Assembly (NCBI GenBank): GCA_934249275.1
Contig: CAKQKT010000062.1
Location: 1-11,536, forward strand
Reading direction: 5' to 3'
Length of the DNA stretch: 11,536 nucleotides
Source: an uncultured Sutterella sp.
GTDB lineage: Bacteria; Pseudomonadota; Gammaproteobacteria; Burkholderiales; Burkholderiaceae_F
A model generated the notes under the pieces. It was not told the origin of the DNA, ran no database searches, and saw only the letters and a list, made by a program, of their open reading frames with translations. Both the position numbers and the translations under genes were made by a program. Numbering within the stretch: the first letter of the stretch is position 1; each line of letters opens with the position of its first letter. Shown in pieces: positions 8,974-11,536 of the stretch.

Positions 8974-9001
8974 CCTCGTCCTTCCGGGGCGAAGGACGAG
9001 G
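8974..9001 (-). repeat. Perfect 11-bp hairpin in the leuC leader
   Basis: Arms CCTCGTCCTTC (8974-8984) and GAAGGACGAGG (8991-9001) pair perfectly around a 6-base loop. On the minus strand the hairpin ends 7 bases before the leuC ribosome binding site and 20 bases before the ATG. The sequence after it (CGTATTT) has no proper T-run, so it is a poor intrinsic terminator. It may be a leader element that affects translation or mRNA stability, or the end of the rhodanese transcript. I found no leader peptide rich in leucine codons. Confidence 0.6.
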
Positions 9002-9009
9002 ACCGGCTT

Positions 9010-9075
9010 CCTTATAGAAAATTCTATGAAGAAGTAGAAATTATTGTATTAGGAAAAATACCGAACCGTATCAGC
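9010..9075 (-). promoter_or_regulatory. Probable leuCD promoter/operator region (AT-rich)
   Basis: This stretch is far richer in A and T than its surroundings. On the minus strand it has a -10-like TACAAT (9048-9043), but no good -35 box at 16-18 bases; the nearest is CTGATA (9074-9069) at 20 bases. An interrupted palindrome, ATAGAA-AA-TTCTAT (9014-9027), lies downstream of that -10, where a repressor or activator could bind. The role is inferred from position and composition only; the exact promoter is uncertain. Confidence 0.4.
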
Positions 9076-9108
9076 TTTTTCGGCGTCCGGATGCACCGAT
9101 AAGAGAAC

Positions 9109-9435
9109 TCAGTGCACGAGCTCGTACGGCCACTGAATGACGCCGAGGAAGTTCCTCACATCTCGGTAGCCGCTGGCCGCCATGATTCGGCCGGCCATGT
9201 CGCTGCGGCGGCCTGAGCGGCAGTAGACGAGCACGGTCTTGTCAAGATCGGGGCATTCTGGAAGAATGCGGCCGGGCTGAACCTCGCCGAGCGGCACATT
9301 GATGGCGCCCGGGACGTGCCCGGAAGCAAATTCGTCAGGCTCGCGCACGTCAAGGATCACGACGTCGCCGTCCATCATGGCCTTGGCCTCCTCGGGCGTA
9401 ATGGTGGAGAAGCCTTCGCAGTTCCGATCGTTCAT
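9109..9435 (-). CDS. Single-domain rhodanese-like sulfurtransferase
   Basis: This 108-residue protein is one rhodanese domain with no signal peptide or membrane segment, so it is probably cytoplasmic. It has VVILDVREPDEFASGHVPGAINVPLGE (25-51), the classic N-terminal half, and the active-site loop Y-C72-R-S-G-R-R-S, where C72 would carry the persulfide; the loop fits the six-residue C-x-x-G-x-R type of GlpE and PspE. It ends with NFLGVIQWPYELV. AAGGAGG lies 6 bases before the chosen ATG; the GTG one codon upstream would have only a 3-base gap. It likely moves sulfane sulfur from thiosulfate or a persulfide donor to an acceptor, but the sequence does not show which. It sits between purF and leuC on the same strand, directly behind a terminator-like hairpin. 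A role in supplying sulfur for the LeuC cluster is possible but unsupported beyond proximity. Confidence 0.92.
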   Translation of the reverse strand: MNDRNCEGFSTITPEEAKAMMDGDVVILDVREPDEFASGHVPGAINVPLGEVQPGRILPECPDLDKTVLVYCRSGRRSDMAGRIMAASGYRDVRNFLGVIQWPYELVH

Positions 9436-9441
9436 CACGGT

Positions 9442-9448
9442 CCTCCTT
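9442..9448 (-). promoter_or_regulatory. Strong ribosome binding site of the rhodanese gene
   Basis: AAGGAGG on the minus strand is a near-perfect match to the 16S rRNA tail, 6 bases before the ATG at 9435-9433. It favours that ATG over the overlapping GTG at 9438. Its upstream edge is only 12 bases from the foot of the purF hairpin. Confidence 0.75.
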
Positions 9449-9460
9449 AGTTATGAAAAC

Positions 9461-9500
9461 GGCACGCGCCGAACCCGGGAAAAGCGTTCGTGCGCGTGCC
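9461..9500 (-). terminator. Intrinsic terminator-like hairpin after purF
   Basis: Arms GGCACGCGC (9461-9469) and GCGCGTGCC (9492-9500) pair perfectly. The inner CGAAC (9470-9474) and GTTCG (9486-9490) add five more pairs across a single bulged T (9491), leaving an 11-base loop. On the minus strand the stem is followed by GTTTTCATAA, a short T-run, and it starts 24 bases after the purF stop, so it fits a purF terminator. The plus-strand side is followed by GAATTTTATC, so it is roughly symmetric. The rhodanese ribosome binding site follows almost at once. Confidence 0.7.
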
Positions 9501-9524
9501 GAATTTTATCAGGCGGGATCAGTC

Positions 9525-11027
9525 TCAGTCTTCAGCAGACTGAGCCTTCTTGGCGGCCTTGGCGGCCATCGCCCTGGCATCAAGTTCGTCAAGATATTCG
9601 GGCGTGATGTCGCCCGTCACGTAGCGGCCGTCAAAGCACGAGCAGTCGAAGGATTCGACATTCGGATTCAGGCTGCAGAGCACCTTGTTGAGATCTTCGA
9701 CGGGCGGATAGATCACGGCGTCGGCGCCAAGGATCTTGGCCACCTCTTCGGCGCTCTTGCCGTCGCCGCAGAGAAGTTCGGAACGGGTCGGCATGTCGAT
9801 GCCGTAGACGTTCGGATACATGACGCGCGGCGCGGACGAGGCGACGAAGACCTTCGTTGCACCGGCTTCGCGGGCCATGCGCACGATTTCGGTCATGGTC
9901 GTGCCGCGCACGATGGAGTCGTCGACGAGGAGAATGCTCTTTCCTTCAAATTCGACGGGCATGGCATTGAGCTTCTGGCGAACACTCTGCTTGCGAACCG
10001 CCTGGCCGGGCATGATGAAGGTGCGGCCCATGTAGCGGTTCTTGATGAAGCCTTCGCGGTACGGCAGGCCGAGCACCTGAGCGAGCTGCTGAGCGCACGG
10101 ACGGGCGCTGTCCGGAATCGGCATCACGACGTCGATGTCCTTGAGGTCCACGGCAGCCTTGACGTGTTCGGCAAGAATCTCGCCCAGGCGCAGGCGGGCG
10201 GCGTAGACGTTGATGCCGTCGATCGTGGAGTCCGGACGGGCAAAGTAGACGAACTCGAAGGCGCAGGGATGGAGCGACGGCTCGTCGGCGCACTGAGCGA
10301 ACGAAACATTGCCTTCAAGGTCGATCCACATGGCTTCGCCCGGCTTGAGATCGCGCTCGGTCTTGAAGCCGAGGCCGATCATCGTCACGGACTCGGAGCT
10401 CACCATGTACTCGGTGAAGCCGTTTTCAAGCTTGTTGCTGCCCCAGCAGATCGGACGAATGCCGCAGGGATCGCGGAAGGCAAGCATGCCCTTGCCGGCG
10501 ATCACGGCAACGCAGGCGTAGGAGCCGCGAACTCGGCGGTGCAGCGCGCGAACGGCATCGAAGACCGCAGTCTTCGTCAGACGGCGGCCTTCGCTCGTCG
10601 AACGAGAGAGTTCGGAAGCGAGCACGTTGAGGAGGACCTCGGAGTCGCTCGTCGTGTTGAGGTGGCGGCGGTCCATGTCGTAGAGCTCGCGGCGCAGATC
10701 GTCGGCGTTCGTCAGGTTGCCGTTGTGGGCAAAGGCAATGCCGTAGGGCGCGTTTACGTAGAACGGCTGGCACTCGTCGGGCGACGTGGCGTTGCCCTGC
10801 GTCGGATAGCGAACGTGGCCGATGCCGATGTTGCCCGTCAGATCGCGCATGTTGCGCGTGCGAAAGACGTCGCGCACAAGGCCCATGCCCTTGAAGAAGT
10901 GAAACTGCAGACCGTCAAGGGTCGCAATGCCGGCGGCATCCTGGCCTCTGTGCTGAAGCAGATGAAGCGCATCGTAGACGCGCTGGTTGACCGGCGTGTC
11001 GGACATCAGTCCAATAATCCCGCACAT
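9525..11027 (-). CDS. purF: Amidophosphoribosyltransferase
   Basis: PurF catalyses the first committed step of purine synthesis, making 5-phosphoribosylamine from PRPP and glutamine. It has 500 residues (E. coli about 505). It begins MCGI, so Cys2 becomes the N-terminal nucleophile once Met is removed; there is no propeptide, as in Gram-negative enzymes. The glutaminase half (about 1-230) has QHRGQDAAGI (25-34), GHVRYPTQG (70-78), HNGNLTN (101-107) and SDSE (127-130). The transferase half has VMPIPDSARP (301-310), GFIKNRYMGRTFIMPGQ (326-342) and the PRPP loop ILLVDDSIVRGTT (365-377). The C-terminus is a short Ala/Lys-rich tail. AAGGA lies 7 bases before the ATG. cvpA lies upstream on the same strand, the common proteobacterial pair, here 139 bases away with an inverted repeat between. 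A terminator-like hairpin follows. All catalytic motifs look intact. Confidence 0.97.
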   Translation of the reverse strand: MCGIIGLMSDTPVNQRVYDALHLLQHRGQDAAGIATLDGLQFHFFKGMGLVRDVFRTRNMRDLTGNIGIGHVRYPTQGNATSPDECQPFYVNAPYGIAFAHNGNLTNADDLRRELYDMDRRHLNTTSDSEVLLNVLASELSRSTSEGRRLTKTAVFDAVRALHRRVRGSYACVAVIAGKGMLAFRDPCGIRPICWGSNKLENGFTEYMVSSESVTMIGLGFKTERDLKPGEAMWIDLEGNVSFAQCADEPSLHPCAFEFVYFARPDSTIDGINVYAARLRLGEILAEHVKAAVDLKDIDVVMPIPDSARPCAQQLAQVLGLPYREGFIKNRYMGRTFIMPGQAVRKQSVRQKLNAMPVEFEGKSILLVDDSIVRGTTMTEIVRMAREAGATKVFVASSAPRVMYPNVYGIDMPTRSELLCGDGKSAEEVAKILGADAVIYPPVEDLNKVLCSLNPNVESFDCSCFDGRYVTGDITPEYLDELDARAMAAKAAKKAQSAED

Positions 11028-11088
11028 GATTGTTTCCTTTTTAATAACGCCGTGACTGCCGAGAGGGATCGGCCGCGACGGGCTTCAG

Positions 11089-11116
11089 ATAATGAGCGTA
11101 GAAAAAATGTCGTCTA
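11089..11116 (-). promoter_or_regulatory. Possible purF promoter
   Basis: On the minus strand TAGACG (11116-11111, 4 of 6 to TTGACA) is followed after 16 bases by CATTAT (11094-11089, 4 of 6 to TATAAT), in an AT-rich patch between the cvpA-purF inverted repeat and purF. The long gap after cvpA and the repeat make a separate purF promoter plausible, but the match is weak. I see no PurR-like operator. Confidence 0.3.
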
Positions 11117-11124
11117 TAAACGAG

Positions 11125-11156
11125 CAAGGGGACCGTGCATATGCAAGGTCCCCTTG
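11125..11156. repeat. Near-perfect 32-base inverted repeat between cvpA and purF
   Basis: Arms CAAGGGGACC (11125-11134) and GGTCCCCTTG (11147-11156) pair perfectly, and the centre holds the palindrome TGCATATGCA (11136-11145), with one mismatched pair (G11135/A11146) between. Read from cvpA, the hairpin begins 10 bases after the stop codon, a typical terminator position. The sequence after it on the minus strand (CTCGTTTATAG) has only three T in a row, with a T6 run 17 bases further, so termination would be weak. It could instead be a DNA-binding site or an mRNA processing/stability element. Confidence 0.6.
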
Positions 11157-11166
11157 TTGAAATTCA

Positions 11167-11536
11167 TCACAATCCCGTCAGCTTCGTGCCCCTCAGCGCC
11201 CGGATCCACTCCGGCATGAAGGGCAGCGCCCACTCGATCACGGTTTCGGCCGGTCCGATCATCACGGACTGCTGCCACATGCGGCTCGAGCTGAGCGACT
11301 GGGAAAGGCCGAAGAAGAACACGCAGGCGGCCACCACGATGATGCCGCGAACGAAGCCGAACGCGCCCCCGAGGATGCGGTCCTCGAACGTGAGCGCGGC
11401 CACCTCGAGCATCTTGCGCAGAATAAAGCCGAAGAGCCCGACGGTGAAGAGGCAGGCCACAAGAATCAGAACGGCTGCGATGATCACGCGCGGAATGTAT
11501 CCGATGCTTTCGAGCGGAATGCGATCGGCGATTTCC
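11167..11536 (-). CDS. cvpA: CvpA family inner-membrane protein (N-terminus outside window)
   Basis: CvpA is a small multi-pass inner-membrane protein, named for colicin V production in E. coli; its molecular role is not well defined. About 122 C-terminal residues are visible. The frame is open to the right edge, and the GTG at 11487 is internal, since coding continues upstream as EIADRIPLESIGYIPRV. Two membrane segments are seen: VIIAAVLILVACLFTVGLF, and ILGGAFGFVRG-IIVVAACVFFF. Between them, LEVAALTFEDRILGGAFGFVRG matches the conserved family core (E. coli has TGLSGTDRVLGICFGALRG). It ends with an amphipathic EWALPFMPEWIRAL tail. E. coli CvpA has about 162 residues, so roughly a quarter is missing from view. 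Its place just upstream of purF on the same strand supports the call. Confidence 0.9.
   Translation of the reverse strand, partial: EIADRIPLESIGYIPRVIIAAVLILVACLFTVGLFGFILRKMLEVAALTFEDRILGGAFGFVRGIIVVAACVFFFGLSQSLSSSRMWQQSVMIGPAETVIEWALPFMPEWIRALRGTKLTGL

Noticed and set aside
6959..9037. A 692-codon open frame on the plus strand across leuD, leuC and their leader
   Set aside because: It is antisense to two certain genes, has shadow-like Arg/Ala-rich composition, and runs through their intergenic gap without any domain.
9453..11219. A 588-codon open frame on the plus strand opposite purF
   Set aside because: It is antisense to a complete PurF with all catalytic motifs; its His/Val/Ala/Arg-rich translation matches no family I know.
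11167..11487. A complete 106-residue protein starting at GTG 11487
   Set aside because: Coding sequence with CvpA character continues upstream to the window edge without a stop, so this GTG is an internal valine codon and the gene is only partly visible.

Overview
The window is GC-rich, chromosomal-looking DNA. It carries seven protein genes in two convergent blocks, two of them cut by the window edges. The products are Gram-negative in type: a periplasmic alpha-2-macroglobulin paired with penicillin-binding protein 1C, a CvpA-PurF pair, and two-subunit isopropylmalate isomerase. From memory, PurF resembles betaproteobacterial (Burkholderiales-type) sequences most closely. A Sutterella-like host is a guess from that resemblance and the base composition; the sequence does not prove it. 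I see no tRNA, rRNA, CRISPR array, insertion sequence, phage gene or plasmid function.

Plus strand, 2-6815: an envelope pair. The first gene is an alpha-2-macroglobulin family protein without its N-terminus. Thirty-one bases later comes pbpC, a bifunctional glycan polymerase/transpeptidase. The pairing is the classic bacterial one, in which the macroglobulin is thought to trap foreign proteases that breach the outer membrane while PBP1C repairs the wall. Here, however, the reactive thioester motif (C-x-E-Q) of the macroglobulin is replaced by S-W-E-S, so a covalent trapping mechanism looks lost.

Minus strand, 11536-6893: housekeeping biosynthesis, transcribed in the order cvpA (partial), purF, a small rhodanese, leuC, leuD. 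PurF makes the first committed step of purine synthesis. LeuC and LeuD form the [4Fe-4S] isomerase of leucine synthesis. The rhodanese is a single-domain sulfurtransferase of unknown partner. Each junction holds a strong inverted repeat: between cvpA and purF, between purF and the rhodanese, in the leuC leader, and after leuD where the two blocks converge. The purF-rhodanese and leuD-end repeats look like intrinsic terminators. The other two lack a proper T-run and may be regulatory or RNA-stabilising.

The main points of interest are the thioester-less macroglobulin next to pbpC, the 11-bp hairpin just upstream of the leuC ribosome binding site, and the terminator-like hairpin that leaves no room for a promoter before the rhodanese gene. 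I found no convincing new multi-gene system; most of the window is ordinary core genome.
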